DNA from: Paenibacillus pasadenensis DSM 19293
GTDB lineage: Bacteria; Bacillota; Bacilli; Paenibacillales; Paenibacillaceae
Assembly (NCBI RefSeq): GCF_000422485.1
Contig: NZ_KE383847.1
Span: 62,968 to 126,967 of the forward strand
Length of the DNA: 64,000 bases
Direction: 5' to 3'
Below the pieces are notes generated by a model. The model was not told the DNA's origin, made no database searches, and saw only the letters and a program-made list of their open reading frames with translations. The translations under genes were made by a program, and so were the position numbers. Shown here piece by piece: positions 51,797-60,776 of the stretch (within the stretch, counting starts at the first letter, position 1; every line of letters starts with the position of its first letter).

Positions 51797-52633
51797 ATGA
51801 ACGAACCGATCGTAGGCAGCAAGAGCTTCGCGGCGGTGGCGATCAACTGCGCGTCCAAGGCGGGGGAATGGATCCAGTCCAAGCTGGGCGCCTACCAGAC
51901 GCTCAAGGAGAAGCAGTCGCCCCATGATCTCGTCACCGAGGTCGACCGCGGCTCGGAGAAGCTGATCCGCAGCCTGATCATGATGAACTTTCCGGACCAT
52001 TCCTTCCTTGGCGAGGAAGGGGTAGAGCCCGGTCCGGCCGCCTCCGCGCAGGCGCTGGAGGACGTGCGCGACGCCGAATATCTGTGGATCGTCGATCCCG
52101 TCGACGGGACGACCAACTTCGTGCACGGCTTCCCGTTCTTCACCGTGTCGATCGCGCTCGCGCGGCGCGGAGAGGTCATCCTCGGCGTCGTCTACGATCC
52201 TTCGGCGGACGAGCTGTTCATCGCGGAAAAAGGCAAAGGAGCCTATGTCCATGGCAAGCGCATGAGCGTGTCGGGCGAGGCGGCGCTGCGGACGAGCCTC
52301 GTCGCGACCGGCTTCCCGGCGGAGCATCGCGAGGCGCTGCCGCGCAACCTGGCGCAGCTGCAGCGGATCGCGCCGCAGGTGCGCAACATCCGCTCGGGCG
52401 GCTCGGCCGCGCTCCATCTGGCCTATGTGGCGGCCGGCAGGCTGAGCGGATTTTGGGAGGTCGGCCTGAGCAGCTGGGACATCGCCGCGGGGGCGCTGCT
52501 CGTGCAGGAAGCGGGCGGACGCATCGGCGACCAGAACGGGGAGCCGTACCATCTCGGCGTGCGCGACGTGCTGGCGACGAACGGCCTCATCCACGAGGAG
52601 CTGCAGGCCGAGCTGGCCGCGCCCTCGGCATGA
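51797..52633 (+). CDS. Inositol monophosphatase family protein
   Basis: A 278-aa Mg-dependent phosphatase. The metal-binding residues are in HDLVTEVDRGSE, FLGEEG, WIVDPVDGTTNFVHGFPFF and the C-terminal SSWDIAAGALLVQEAGG. All are intact. Likely substrates are inositol phosphate or related sugar phosphates. The ATG at 51797 follows GGGGAG. Confidence 0.93.
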   Translation: MNEPIVGSKSFAAVAINCASKAGEWIQSKLGAYQTLKEKQSPHDLVTEVDRGSEKLIRSLIMMNFPDHSFLGEEGVEPGPAASAQALEDVRDAEYLWIVDPVDGTTNFVHGFPFFTVSIALARRGEVILGVVYDPSADELFIAEKGKGAYVHGKRMSVSGEAALRTSLVATGFPAEHREALPRNLAQLQRIAPQVRNIRSGGSAALHLAYVAAGRLSGFWEVGLSSWDIAAGALLVQEAGGRIGDQNGEPYHLGVRDVLATNGLIHEELQAELAAPSA

Positions 52634-52799
52634 CGGGAGCTTCCGCAGCCGCTCGCGCCTGACCGGAATCCGGATCTCCGGGGCGGACGAAAGACGAGGG
52701 AGCGATTCGGCTATAGCCGTTTTGCGCATGGCGCTTCGGGGCAAAATAGGCTACACTAGCGGTAGGAATCATCAAACGGACAAGCATGGAGGGATACAC

Positions 52800-53033
52800 A
52801 TGACCGAACGCAACGAATCGGCGGAAGTCCAGGCGGACGGAGCGGCGGCGGAAGCCGAAGCCCAGCCGAAAAAAATGTCGCTGGCCGCGGCGGCCAAGCT
52901 GAAGCTGCAGCAGAAGAAGCAGACGCAGGCTGTCGGCAAGCAAGGCCAGAGCGGCGCCCAGGGCGGAGCGAAGGAGCTGCGCAGCCAGCTCAACAAGAAG
53001 CCGAACAACCAGCGCCGGCGGATGGGCGTCTAA
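52800..53033 (+). CDS. Small Lys/Gln/Ala-rich hypothetical protein
   Basis: A 77-aa protein with no recognisable domain. It is acidic and Ala-rich at first, then basic with many Gln and Lys residues, ending NNQRRRMGV. GGAGG lies 8-9 bp before the ATG. It is only 5 bp upstream of the sulfite-oxidase-fold gene and probably co-transcribed. Confidence 0.7.
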   Translation: MTERNESAEVQADGAAAEAEAQPKKMSLAAAAKLKLQQKKQTQAVGKQGQSGAQGGAKELRSQLNKKPNNQRRRMGV

Positions 53034-53038
53034 CGCCG

Positions 53039-53740
53039 ATGGCTCAGCCTTACGAGAGCGACAAGGCGGAGCGCCTGAAGCGCAATGCGGCGGCGCTGCT
53101 CCAGAAGATCAAGCCGGACGCCAAATACGGCGACCGCGTGCCGCCCGGCCAGACGGTGACCGACCGGTTCCCGATCCTGCACGAAGGGGCGGTTCCGGCC
53201 TACGACATGTCGACCTGGGACCTGCGCGTGACCGGCGCGGTCCGGGAGGAGCGCCGCTTTTCGTTCGCCGAGCTCGAAAGCCTGCCGCGCGTGAGCGTCA
53301 TGCGCGACATCCACTGCGTCACCCGCTGGTCCAAGATGGATACGGTGTGGGAGGGCATCCTCTTCCGCGACTTCCTGCGGCATCTGGGCATCGAGCCGCT
53401 GCCGGAGGCCAAGCATGTAATGGTGTACGGCGACTACGACTACGAGACGAACGTGCCGCTCGCCGATCTGATGGGCGACGACATCCTGCTCGCCTTCCGC
53501 TACGGCGGGGAGCCGCTGACGGACAAGCATGGCGGGCCGCTGCGCCTCGTCGTGCCGCATCTGTACTTCTGGAAGAGCGCCAAGTGGCTGCGCGGCTTCG
53601 AGTTCATGACCGAGGACCGTCCGGGCTTCTGGGAGCGCAACGGCTTCCACAACGAGGCCGATCCGTTCCGCGAGCAGCGCTACTCGGAGGAAGGCTTCGA
53701 GCTGCCCGAGGACGAATGGGTCCACAAGGACTACGATTGA
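53039..53740 (+). CDS. Sulfite oxidase-like molybdopterin protein (YuiH-like)
   Basis: A 233-aa protein with the oxidoreductase molybdopterin-binding fold. The Cys of RDIHCVTRWSKMDTVWEG is the expected molybdenum ligand. Other blocks are YDYETNVPLADL and HGGPLRLVVPHLYFWKSAKW. No signal peptide, so it appears cytoplasmic, like B. subtilis YuiH. Cofactor supply could come from MoeA/MobA in this window, although this family normally uses the un-nucleotidylated cofactor. Confidence 0.88.
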   Translation: MAQPYESDKAERLKRNAAALLQKIKPDAKYGDRVPPGQTVTDRFPILHEGAVPAYDMSTWDLRVTGAVREERRFSFAELESLPRVSVMRDIHCVTRWSKMDTVWEGILFRDFLRHLGIEPLPEAKHVMVYGDYDYETNVPLADLMGDDILLAFRYGGEPLTDKHGGPLRLVVPHLYFWKSAKWLRGFEFMTEDRPGFWERNGFHNEADPFREQRYSEEGFELPEDEWVHKDYD

Positions 53741-53814
53741 GCGGGACGGACCTTTCGTCCGCCCGCTGCCAGACTTCGACCTTTCCGGCCGGATCGCCTG
53801 GACATGCATGCTGA

Positions 53815-53842
53815 CCGCCTCGCATTCGCGAGGCGGTTTTTT
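53815..53842 (+). terminator. Terminator after the YuiH-like gene
   Basis: CCGCCTCGC pairs with GCGAGGCGG around ATTC, followed by TTTTTT. Confidence 0.88.
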
Positions 53843-53857
53843 CATGCTTAAAAGTAT

Positions 53858-53904
53858 TTGACACTGATATAGTTAAAGGAGTATAAATATATTATTGATT
53901 TAAC
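53858..53904 (+). promoter_or_regulatory. Promoter and possible operator of the marR-exporter operon
   Basis: TTGACA (53858-53863), 18 bp, TATAAA (53882-53887). GTTAAA (53872-53877) and TTTAAC (53899-53904) are inverted and flank the -10. The strikingly AT-rich stretch suits a MarR autoregulatory site. Confidence 0.7.
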
Positions 53905-53920
53905 AAAAGGAGGCGCGCGA

Positions 53921-54370
53921 GTGAAAGAGGAGGCCAAGCGATTTCACGCCGCCGTGCAAGCCTTCATCCAGACGATGGAGATGTCCATGCCGGAGCTGCT
54001 CAAGGAATGCGGCATGACGCGGACGCAGCTGTTCGCGCTGCATCTGGTCAAGGTCAAGGGACCGTGCAAGCTGGCGCTGATCGCCGACAAGCTGGAGGTC
54101 AAGCCGAGCGCCGTCACCGTCATGATGGATCGGCTGGAGTCGGGCGGATGGGTAAGGCGAAAACCGGACACCGTAGATCGGAGAGCTGTTTTTGTGGAGA
54201 TCACGGACGAGGGCAGGAAGGCGCTGGAGAAGTTTCAGCAGCTGAGGGAAAAGCTGATCGAGCGGAGGCTCGTCAAGCTGACCGTGGAGGAGCAGCGCAC
54301 GCTCTCCGGCCTGATGGAGAAGCTGGCCGAGGACGTGCCGGCGGAGGGCCAGAGCGCGGCGGAAGCTTGA
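53921..54370 (+). CDS. MarR-family transcriptional regulator
   Basis: A 149-aa winged-helix regulator. The DNA-binding region reads CKLALIADKLEVKPSAVTVMMDRLESGGWVRRKPDTVDRRAVFVEITDEG, a standard MarR layout. GTG start with AAGGAGG 7 bp upstream. It lies 63 bp before the exporter gene and probably represses both. Confidence 0.93.
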   Translation: MKEEAKRFHAAVQAFIQTMEMSMPELLKECGMTRTQLFALHLVKVKGPCKLALIADKLEVKPSAVTVMMDRLESGGWVRRKPDTVDRRAVFVEITDEGRKALEKFQQLREKLIERRLVKLTVEEQRTLSGLMEKLAEDVPAEGQSAAEA

Positions 54371-54433
54371 GGCGGCGCCAAGGCGCGGCCGAATGGCGGA
54401 CAAAGAAAAGAAACGAGGAGAACGAGAGACATC

Positions 54434-56062
54434 ATGGAACATTTAACGCATAAACGAAAGCTGTCGATCATGATCGCCGTCATGGCGGCCATGTTCTTCG
54501 CGGCCATCAACCAGACGATCACGAGCACGGCGATGCCGCGCATCATCGCGATTCTGGACGGCATGGAGTACTACACCTGGACGATCAACATCTACCTGCT
54601 GACCTCGACGATCGCCACGATTCTCGTCGGCAAGCTGTCCGACATGTTCGGACGCAAGCCGTTCATCCTGGCGGGCATCCTGCTGTTCATCATCGGGGCG
54701 TTCCTGACGGGCACGTCCAGCGACGTCTATCAGTTCATCACGTACCGCGGCATCCAGGGCATCGGCGCCGGCATCATCCAGTCGACGGCGTTCATGGCGG
54801 TCGGAGACTTGTTCTCTCCGCGCGAGCGCTCCAAGTGGATGGGCCTCATGACCGCCGTCTTCGGCTTCTCGAGCGTGCTCGGCCCGACGCTCGGCGGCTA
54901 TCTCGTCGACCATCTCGACTGGCACTGGCTGTTCTGGATCTTCCTGCCGCTCGGCGTCGTCGCGTTCGCGATGATCTGGGTGCTCTTCCCGAAAATCGAG
55001 CGCGTCAAAGGGGAGAAGATCGATCTTCTCGGCTCGTTGTTCCTGACGACGACGATCGTGCCGCTGCTGCTCGGATTCTCCCTGGCCGGCCCGAATCATG
55101 CGTGGGGCTCGCCTGAGATTCTGGGACTGTTCGCAGCCGCGCTGGTGTCCGGCTTCATCTTCGTGATGGTCGAGCGCTACGCCAAGAGCCCGATCCTGCC
55201 GCTGCATCTGTTCAAGAACGGCATCGTCACCGTCTCGAACCTCATCGGCTTCCTGATGAACTTCGGCATGATGGGCGCGCTTATCTACCTGACGTTCTTC
55301 GTCCAGGGCGTGCTTGGCATCTCCGCCACGTACTCCGGGTACGTCACGATGCCGATGTCGATCTTCATGGTCGTGACGAGCGCGCTCATCGGACAGCGCA
55401 TCTCCAAAAGCGGCAAGTACAAGCGCTACGCTCTGATCGGCGTGCCGATCATGATTCTCGGCATGGGCATCATGGTCCTCATGAACAGCGTCGGCATGGC
55501 CGTGCTGAGCATGTGCATCTTCGGCATCGGCATCGGCATGGGCATGCCGGTATTCTCGCTGGCCACCCAGAACGCAGTGGCGCATACCGAGCTCGGCGTC
55601 GTCACGGCGTCCTCGCAGCTGTTCCGCAACCTGGGCGGCACGATCGGCATCGCCGTCATGGGCACGGTCATGTCCAATACGCTGACCAAAAACCTCAAGG
55701 ATACGCTGACCTCGCCGAACATGCCGGACCTGAGCCAGCTCGATCCGACCGTCGCGCAGCAGCTGACCGGGTTCGCCAACCCGAACTTGCTCATGAACAA
55801 GCCGCTCATCGACGAGACGGCAGCTGGCCTGCCGGAGCAGGCGCGGACGCTGTTCCTGCAGCTGATCGAGCAGTTCCGCGGCGCGCTCGGCGACACGCTG
55901 GCGCTCGTCTTCCTCGTCGGCACGCTCGTGCTCTGCGTCTCGCTCGTGCTCGTGTTCTTCCTGCGGGAGATTCCGCTGCGCACGACGAACCAGACCGCTC
56001 CGGCTCCGGCCGAAGGCGAAAGCGCCGGCGCGGCGGCAGGCAAGCTGCAGAGCGAGAGCTGA
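54434..56062 (+). CDS. MFS multidrug exporter, DHA2 (EmrB/QacA) family
   Basis: A 542-aa proton-coupled exporter with about 14 membrane segments. Motif A is GKLSDMFGRKPF; motif C-type GFSSVLGPTLGGYLVDHLDWHWLFWIFLP is present after segment 5. The second half keeps EHLGV-like AHTELGVVTASSQLFRNLGGTIGIAVMG. The last 30 residues are cytoplasmic and Ala-rich. Under control of the adjacent MarR gene; drug specificity is unknown. Confidence 0.92.
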   Translation: MEHLTHKRKLSIMIAVMAAMFFAAINQTITSTAMPRIIAILDGMEYYTWTINIYLLTSTIATILVGKLSDMFGRKPFILAGILLFIIGAFLTGTSSDVYQFITYRGIQGIGAGIIQSTAFMAVGDLFSPRERSKWMGLMTAVFGFSSVLGPTLGGYLVDHLDWHWLFWIFLPLGVVAFAMIWVLFPKIERVKGEKIDLLGSLFLTTTIVPLLLGFSLAGPNHAWGSPEILGLFAAALVSGFIFVMVERYAKSPILPLHLFKNGIVTVSNLIGFLMNFGMMGALIYLTFFVQGVLGISATYSGYVTMPMSIFMVVTSALIGQRISKSGKYKRYALIGVPIMILGMGIMVLMNSVGMAVLSMCIFGIGIGMGMPVFSLATQNAVAHTELGVVTASSQLFRNLGGTIGIAVMGTVMSNTLTKNLKDTLTSPNMPDLSQLDPTVAQQLTGFANPNLLMNKPLIDETAAGLPEQARTLFLQLIEQFRGALGDTLALVFLVGTLVLCVSLVLVFFLREIPLRTTNQTAPAPAEGESAGAAAGKLQSES

Positions 56063-56083
56063 TCGCCTGCAAGGAGATGAAGA

Positions 56084-56124
56084 AGAGCCTTTTCGGTCCC
56101 CGACCGGAAAGGCTCTGTTTTTTT
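56084..56124 (+). terminator. Terminator after the exporter gene
   Basis: AGAGCCTTTTCGGT pairs with ACCGGAAAGGCTCT (G-U tolerated), followed by GTTTTTTT. Confidence 0.88.
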
Positions 56125-56167
56125 GGCTGAAGCCGTTGTGGTAAGCTGAAGGAAGGAAAGGCATTAT

Positions 56168-56995
56168 GTGGACGAGGTGATCGGCGTGGCGCAAGAGACG
56201 GCAAGCTTCGATTTCGGCATCATCAAGATGTATTACCATATCTCCCCGGAGGGGGCGGACGAGCCTCTGTTCGAGATGGACGCGGACCGCTTCTTCGACG
56301 CGGAGTCGCTCGGCGGGGCGCTGGATCTCGGAGGCGCGACCGTGCAGGCGACGAGCCGGGCGCTGCCCGCTTCGTTCGTCGGGACGACGATCGGCAAGCT
56401 GCTGCTGACGCAGGCTTATCTGTATGCGATGTACGAGTCGATCCTCGACCTGTCGCCGGAGCGGCTGACGTTCCAGGTCGAGGCGCATGACGATCATGCG
56501 CATCTCGGCTTCCGCATCAAGGAGCTGCTGCCTCAGCCGGTTCCGTCCGAACGGGCGGAGGAGCTGCTGGCGGCGGCGTGGACGGACTATGTGCGGTCGT
56601 TTGTCAGGCCGGCGGTCGAGGCCGTGTCGGAGGCGTCGGGGTTGAAGGCCGCGGCGATCTGGCAGCAGTACGGCGCCATGAGCGAGTACATGAAGGAGTT
56701 CGCCGGCACGATGCCGCTGCCCGAGCCGGTGCGGGAGCGCATGGCGCTTGCCTTCCGCGTGCTCGCCGAGGGCATCCCGGCGGAGGCGTTCGGCACGAGG
56801 CGCAACCCGTTCGTCCATAAGGCGCGGTATTGCGACAATCCGTACCCGACCGGCGGCGACAAGCTCATGATGCAGTCGTCCTGCTGCCTGTACGACCAGC
56901 GCGAGGGCGGCCAGAAGTGCTACACCTGCCCGATGCTGACGCCCGAGCAGCGCGCGGAGCGGCGGGTGCAGGTGCAGGCGGAGCTGGCGGGGTAG
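56168..56995 (+). CDS. FhuF-like siderophore-iron reductase
   Basis: A 275-aa protein. The C-terminal motif SSCCLYDQREGGQKCYTCP gives the Cys-Cys-x10-Cys-x2-Cys pattern that binds a [2Fe-2S] cluster in FhuF-type ferric-siderophore reductases. The rest is helical with a FhuF-like central block (LPASFVGTTIGKLLLTQAYLYAMY). The GTG at 56168 follows GGAAAGG by 6 bp. It may release iron from siderophores imported by the transporter at 0.3-3.2 kb, though no Fur box is seen upstream. Confidence 0.82.
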   Translation: MDEVIGVAQETASFDFGIIKMYYHISPEGADEPLFEMDADRFFDAESLGGALDLGGATVQATSRALPASFVGTTIGKLLLTQAYLYAMYESILDLSPERLTFQVEAHDDHAHLGFRIKELLPQPVPSERAEELLAAAWTDYVRSFVRPAVEAVSEASGLKAAAIWQQYGAMSEYMKEFAGTMPLPEPVRERMALAFRVLAEGIPAEAFGTRRNPFVHKARYCDNPYPTGGDKLMMQSSCCLYDQREGGQKCYTCPMLTPEQRAERRVQVQAELAG

Positions 56996-57054
56996 ACGGC
57001 GGGATACGCAAGAGCGGCATGACGTGCCGGGAAGCGAATCCGGTCCCGCCCGGC

Positions 57055-58347
57055 TCAAGCTTCGACAGAAGCGGAATGGCCGGCAGCAGTCCCTGTTGCT
57101 AGGCCAGGCTCCTTGGAGGACTGGAACTGATTTTCGCTCTTGGCGATGACGACGGTCGCCACCGAGTTGCCGATCAGGTTCGTGATGGCGCGGGCCTCCG
57201 ACATGAAGCGGTCGACGCCGATAAGCAGCGCGATGCCCTCGAGCGGAATCGGATGGCCGGGCAGAGCGGCCAGCGTAGCCGCAAGCGTGATGAAGCCGGA
57301 GCCGGTCACGCCTGCCGCTCCTTTGGAAGTGAGCATGAGCACGCCGAGGAAGGTCAGAATCTGGAGGAGCGTCAGCTCGATGCCATAAGCCTGGGCGATG
57401 AACAGCGCCGCCATCGAGAGGTAGATGCTGGTGCCGTCCAGATTGAAGGAGTAGCCGGTAGGAACGACGAGCCCGACGACGGGCTTGGAGCAGCCGTAGG
57501 TCTCCATCTTGTTCATCAGGCGAGGCAGCGCGGACTCGGAGGAGGAGGTGCCGAGCACGAGCAGGATCTCCTCCTTGATGTGGCGGATCAGGCCGAAGAT
57601 GCTGAACTTGTAGTAGCGGGCGATCAGGCCGAGTATGACGATGATGAACAGGAACATGGTCATGTACGTCGCGACCATCATTTTCCCCAGCGACAGCAGG
57701 GAGCCGAGACCGAATTTGCCGATCGTATAGGCCATCGCTCCGCCTGCCGCATACGGAGAGAACCTCATGATGATGCCGACGATTTTGAAGAAGATCTCGT
57801 TCAGCTTCTCAAAAAACTCGGTCACCGGACGGCCTTTCTCGCCGATCATGGAAAGCGCGAGGCCGAACAGGACGGAAAAGAACAGCACCGGCAGCATCTG
57901 TCCGCTCGCCATGGCAGCGATCGCGTTGTCGGGAATGATGCCGAGCAGGAAGTCCTTGAAGCCATGCGAGGTTTCGGAAGCCTGCTGCGCGTAGCCGGCT
58001 ACCGCATCGGACTTGCTGTCGACGCCGGAGGTGTCGATGCCGTCGCCGGGACGGATCAGGAAGGCGACAGCGATGCCGATCGCCATGGCGAAGGTGGTGA
58101 CGAGCTCGAAGTAAAGCAGCGCTTTGCCGCCGATGCGGCCGATCTTTTTCATGCTGCCCATGCCGGCGAAGCCGATGACGATCGTGAAGAACACGATCGG
58201 AGTGATGACCATTTTGATCAGCTTGATGAAGACGTCGGCGAGCACCTTGAGCGAAGCCCCGAAGCTCGGGAAGAAATACCCGATGGCGATGCCGATCACG
58301 ATGGCGGTCAGCACCTGGACCGTCAGGTTTCTGAAGTTGATTTTCAT
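57055..58347 (-). CDS. dctA: C4-dicarboxylate:cation symporter DctA
   Basis: A 430-aa DAACS transporter for malate, fumarate and succinate. Family motifs are IKMVITPIVFFTIVIGFAGMG, LGTSSSESALPRLM, PTGYSFNLDGTSIYL and ASKGAAGVTGSGF-type TSKGAAGVTGSGFI. It follows the malic enzyme gene by about 56 bp and is probably co-transcribed, so that imported malate is decarboxylated to pyruvate. Confidence 0.9.
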   Translation of the reverse strand: MKINFRNLTVQVLTAIVIGIAIGYFFPSFGASLKVLADVFIKLIKMVITPIVFFTIVIGFAGMGSMKKIGRIGGKALLYFELVTTFAMAIGIAVAFLIRPGDGIDTSGVDSKSDAVAGYAQQASETSHGFKDFLLGIIPDNAIAAMASGQMLPVLFFSVLFGLALSMIGEKGRPVTEFFEKLNEIFFKIVGIIMRFSPYAAGGAMAYTIGKFGLGSLLSLGKMMVATYMTMFLFIIVILGLIARYYKFSIFGLIRHIKEEILLVLGTSSSESALPRLMNKMETYGCSKPVVGLVVPTGYSFNLDGTSIYLSMAALFIAQAYGIELTLLQILTFLGVLMLTSKGAAGVTGSGFITLAATLAALPGHPIPLEGIALLIGVDRFMSEARAITNLIGNSVATVVIAKSENQFQSSKEPGLATGTAAGHSASVEA

Positions 58348-58403
58348 CGGAATCCCTCTTTCTGGGCTGGTCGATGGTCAGGCTTGATGGCGGATGGCGG
58401 TCC

Positions 58404-59849
58404 TTAGATCGGAGTCGGAGACGAAGCCCTCGGCTTGGAGGGAGTTTCCTTGCGGGCGACGCCGGAGGCGTACGCCGCTTCGATGACCGCCTCGCGCACC
58501 CTCTCCACGACCAGGTGGTTGAACACGCTCGGAATGATATACTGCTCGTTCAGCTCCTCGTCCGTCACGACGGAAGCGATCGCTTTGGCGGCAGCGAGCT
58601 TCATCTCCTCCGTGACGCGGGAGGCGCGGCAGTCGAGGATGCCGCGGAAGATGCCCGGGAAGCAGAGCACGTTGTTGATCTGGTTCGGATAGTCGGAGCG
58701 GCCTGTCGCCATGACGCGGACGTAAGGCGCGGCCTCCTCCGGCAGAATTTCGGGAGTCGGGTTCGCCATCGCGAAGACGATCGGGTCGACGGCCATTTTT
58801 TTCAAATCCTCGGCCTTCAGCACGCCGGGACCGGAGACGCCGATGAAGATGTCCGCGTCCTCGATCACGTCGGAGAGGCTGCCCTCGAGCCGGAAAGGAT
58901 TGGAGTTGTCGGCATACCACTGCCAGAATTCGTTGGCGTAGCTCTTGCCGGGGACGAGGGCGCCCTCGCGATCCACGCCGATGATGTTGGTCACGCCTGC
59001 GGCCATCAGCATCTTGGAGCAGGCCGTGCCGGCGGCGCCGATGCCGCATACGACGATCTTGCACGACTCCAGCGTCTTGCCGGTAAGCTTGACGGCATTG
59101 AGCAAGCCGGCCAGCAGCACGACGGCGGTGCCGTGCTGGTCGTCGTGGAAGACAGGAATATCGAGCTCCTCCGCCAGCCGCCGTTCGATCTCGAAGCAGC
59201 GCGGAGCGGAGATGTCCTCCAGATTGATGCCGCCGAAGGTCGGGGACAGCGCTTTGACGATTGCGATAATTTCTTCGGTGTCCTGCGTGTTCAGGCAGAT
59301 CGGGAACGCATCCACCCCGGCGAACTGCTTGAACAGGACGGCCTTGCCTTCCATGACCGGCATCGCGGCCTGCGGTCCGATATTGCCGAGGCCAAGCACG
59401 GCCGAGCCGTCGGAGACGACGGCGATCGTGTTGCGCTTGATGGTCAGCGTATGGGCGCGCGACGGCTTTTCATGAATGGCCATGCACACTCTTGCCACTC
59501 CGGGCGTATAGACGCGGGACAGATCGTCCCGATTTTTGATCGGCGTCTTGGGCGTCGTTTCGATCTTGCCTCCGATATGGAGGAGGAACGTCTGGTCGGA
59601 TACCTGCAGCACGCGGACGCCCGGCAGCCGGCCGACGGCCGCTGCGATCCGGTCGGCATGACTCCGTTCGTACACGTTGACGGTCAGGTCGCGCACGGTG
59701 GAGGCGGCGTCCGACCGGGTGACGTCGATCGCGACGATATCGCCCCCGGTATCGCCGATGACGGTAGCGATCTGGGCGAACGAAGCGGTGGAGCGGCTGA
59801 GCTCCAGCCGGAGTATGATCGGCGTGGAAGCTCCTGCGGGGATGGACAT
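58404..59849 (-). CDS. NAD-dependent malic enzyme with N-terminal ACT domain
   Basis: A 481-aa enzyme converting malate to pyruvate and CO2. Residues 1-85 form an ACT-like regulatory domain (IILRLELSRSTASFAQIATVIGDTGGDIVAIDV). The malic domain has VYTPGVARVCMAI, SDGSAVLGLGNIGPQAAMPVMEGK, EDISAPRCFEIE and FHDDQHGTAVV; the NAD-binding site is VVCGIGAAGTACSKML. The ATG at 59849 is preferred, with in-frame ATGs at 59861 and 59870 as alternatives. Upstream lies a cre-like site. Confidence 0.9.
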   Translation of the reverse strand: MSIPAGASTPIILRLELSRSTASFAQIATVIGDTGGDIVAIDVTRSDAASTVRDLTVNVYERSHADRIAAAVGRLPGVRVLQVSDQTFLLHIGGKIETTPKTPIKNRDDLSRVYTPGVARVCMAIHEKPSRAHTLTIKRNTIAVVSDGSAVLGLGNIGPQAAMPVMEGKAVLFKQFAGVDAFPICLNTQDTEEIIAIVKALSPTFGGINLEDISAPRCFEIERRLAEELDIPVFHDDQHGTAVVLLAGLLNAVKLTGKTLESCKIVVCGIGAAGTACSKMLMAAGVTNIIGVDREGALVPGKSYANEFWQWYADNSNPFRLEGSLSDVIEDADIFIGVSGPGVLKAEDLKKMAVDPIVFAMANPTPEILPEEAAPYVRVMATGRSDYPNQINNVLCFPGIFRGILDCRASRVTEEMKLAAAKAIASVVTDEELNEQYIIPSVFNHLVVERVREAVIEAAYASGVARKETPSKPRASSPTPI

Positions 59850-59921
59850 AGGACGGCACATCCTTTTCATGGATATAAGATAAGGTTCAGGGTTGGAAAG
59901 CGGGTCTGCCTTTCATGATAT

Positions 59922-59945
59922 CGCTTTCAATTGAAAGCGCTAGCA
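59922..59945. promoter_or_regulatory. Perfect palindrome overlapping a cre-like site
   Basis: CGCTTTCAATTGAAAGCG (59922-59939) is a perfect 18-bp palindrome. TGAAAGCGCTAGCA (59932-59945) matches the cre consensus at 13 of 14 positions. A minus-strand TATCAT follows about 1 bp later, without a good -35, which would suit an activator-dependent promoter such as one driven by DctR. Confidence 0.65.
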
Positions 59946-60026
59946 TGCGGTCATAATGGTTGTTTTGGTCTTTATGGTCATGGGGGAGCAGGTCGTCCGA
60001 GGGGAGCCGATCGCTCTGCCGGAAAG

Positions 60027-60056
60027 CAAAAAACCGCAGCCGGGGCGGCTGCGGTT
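60027..60056 (-). terminator. Terminator of the dctS-dctR operon
   Basis: AACCGCAGCC/GGCTGCGGTT stem with an A-run on the left, giving a T-run on the minus strand. Confidence 0.88.
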
Positions 60057-60074
60057 CTCGATGAGGCATGTAGC

Positions 60075-60776
60075 TCAGCTTTTGTCCAGAGAATAAAGGT
60101 TGACCGGCCTGCCGAGGCCGTATTGCAGCTGAAGGCGGAGCTGGCCGCTCTTGGCCAGATGCTCCAAATACCGTCTGGCGGTAACGCGGGCGATGCCGAC
60201 ATTCTCGGCGACGCTCTCAGCCGATACGGCTTCCTCCTGCAGCGCGAGATAACGCAGGATATGCTCCAGCGTTGCGGCCTGCAATCCCTTCGGCAGGCTG
60301 CCTCCGTTGTCGGAGGCAGGCGCGGAGGCTGACGCGGATAGGGGACCGTGCAGGAAGCGGTCCAGCTCGCCCTGATCCAGCTGGCCGCCGTCGGCGAGCT
60401 GCCTGCTGCGCTGGCGCCAGCGCAGCAGGGCTTCCCGCACGCGCTCCGCCTTGAACGGCTTCATGATGTAGTCATCCGCGCCGCCTTGCACCATCGAGCG
60501 GATCGTGTCCCGGTCGTTGGCGGCGCTGATGACGATGACGCCGGCGGCATGGCCTTCGCTGCGCAGCTGCCGGAGCGTCTGGATTCCGTCGAGGCCCGGC
60601 ATGTAAATATCGAGAATGACGAGGTCCGGGTTCATCTGGCGGATCAGCTCCATGCCTTCCCGTCCGCTGGATGCGGTGCCGGTGACATGGAAGCCCTCTA
60701 CCGATTCCACGAACTGCCGGTTCACCTCGCGCACCATGGGATCGTCTTCGATCAGGACGACCTTAATCCTCTTCAT
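60075..60776 (-). CDS. dctR: Response regulator, CitB/DctR family
   Basis: A 233-aa two-component regulator. Receiver residues are Asp11/Asp12, phospho-acceptor Asp56 (LVILDIYMPG) and Lys106 (DYIMKPF). The C-terminal helix-turn-helix (SAESVAENVGIARVTARRYLEHLAKSGQL) is the CitB/DcuR/DctR type. The ATG overlaps the end of the kinase gene by 14 bp. It likely activates the dctA-malic enzyme operon next door. Confidence 0.92.
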   Translation of the reverse strand: MKRIKVVLIEDDPMVREVNRQFVESVEGFHVTGTASSGREGMELIRQMNPDLVILDIYMPGLDGIQTLRQLRSEGHAAGVIVISAANDRDTIRSMVQGGADDYIMKPFKAERVREALLRWRQRSRQLADGGQLDQGELDRFLHGPLSASASAPASDNGGSLPKGLQAATLEHILRYLALQEEAVSAESVAENVGIARVTARRYLEHLAKSGQLRLQLQYGLGRPVNLYSLDKS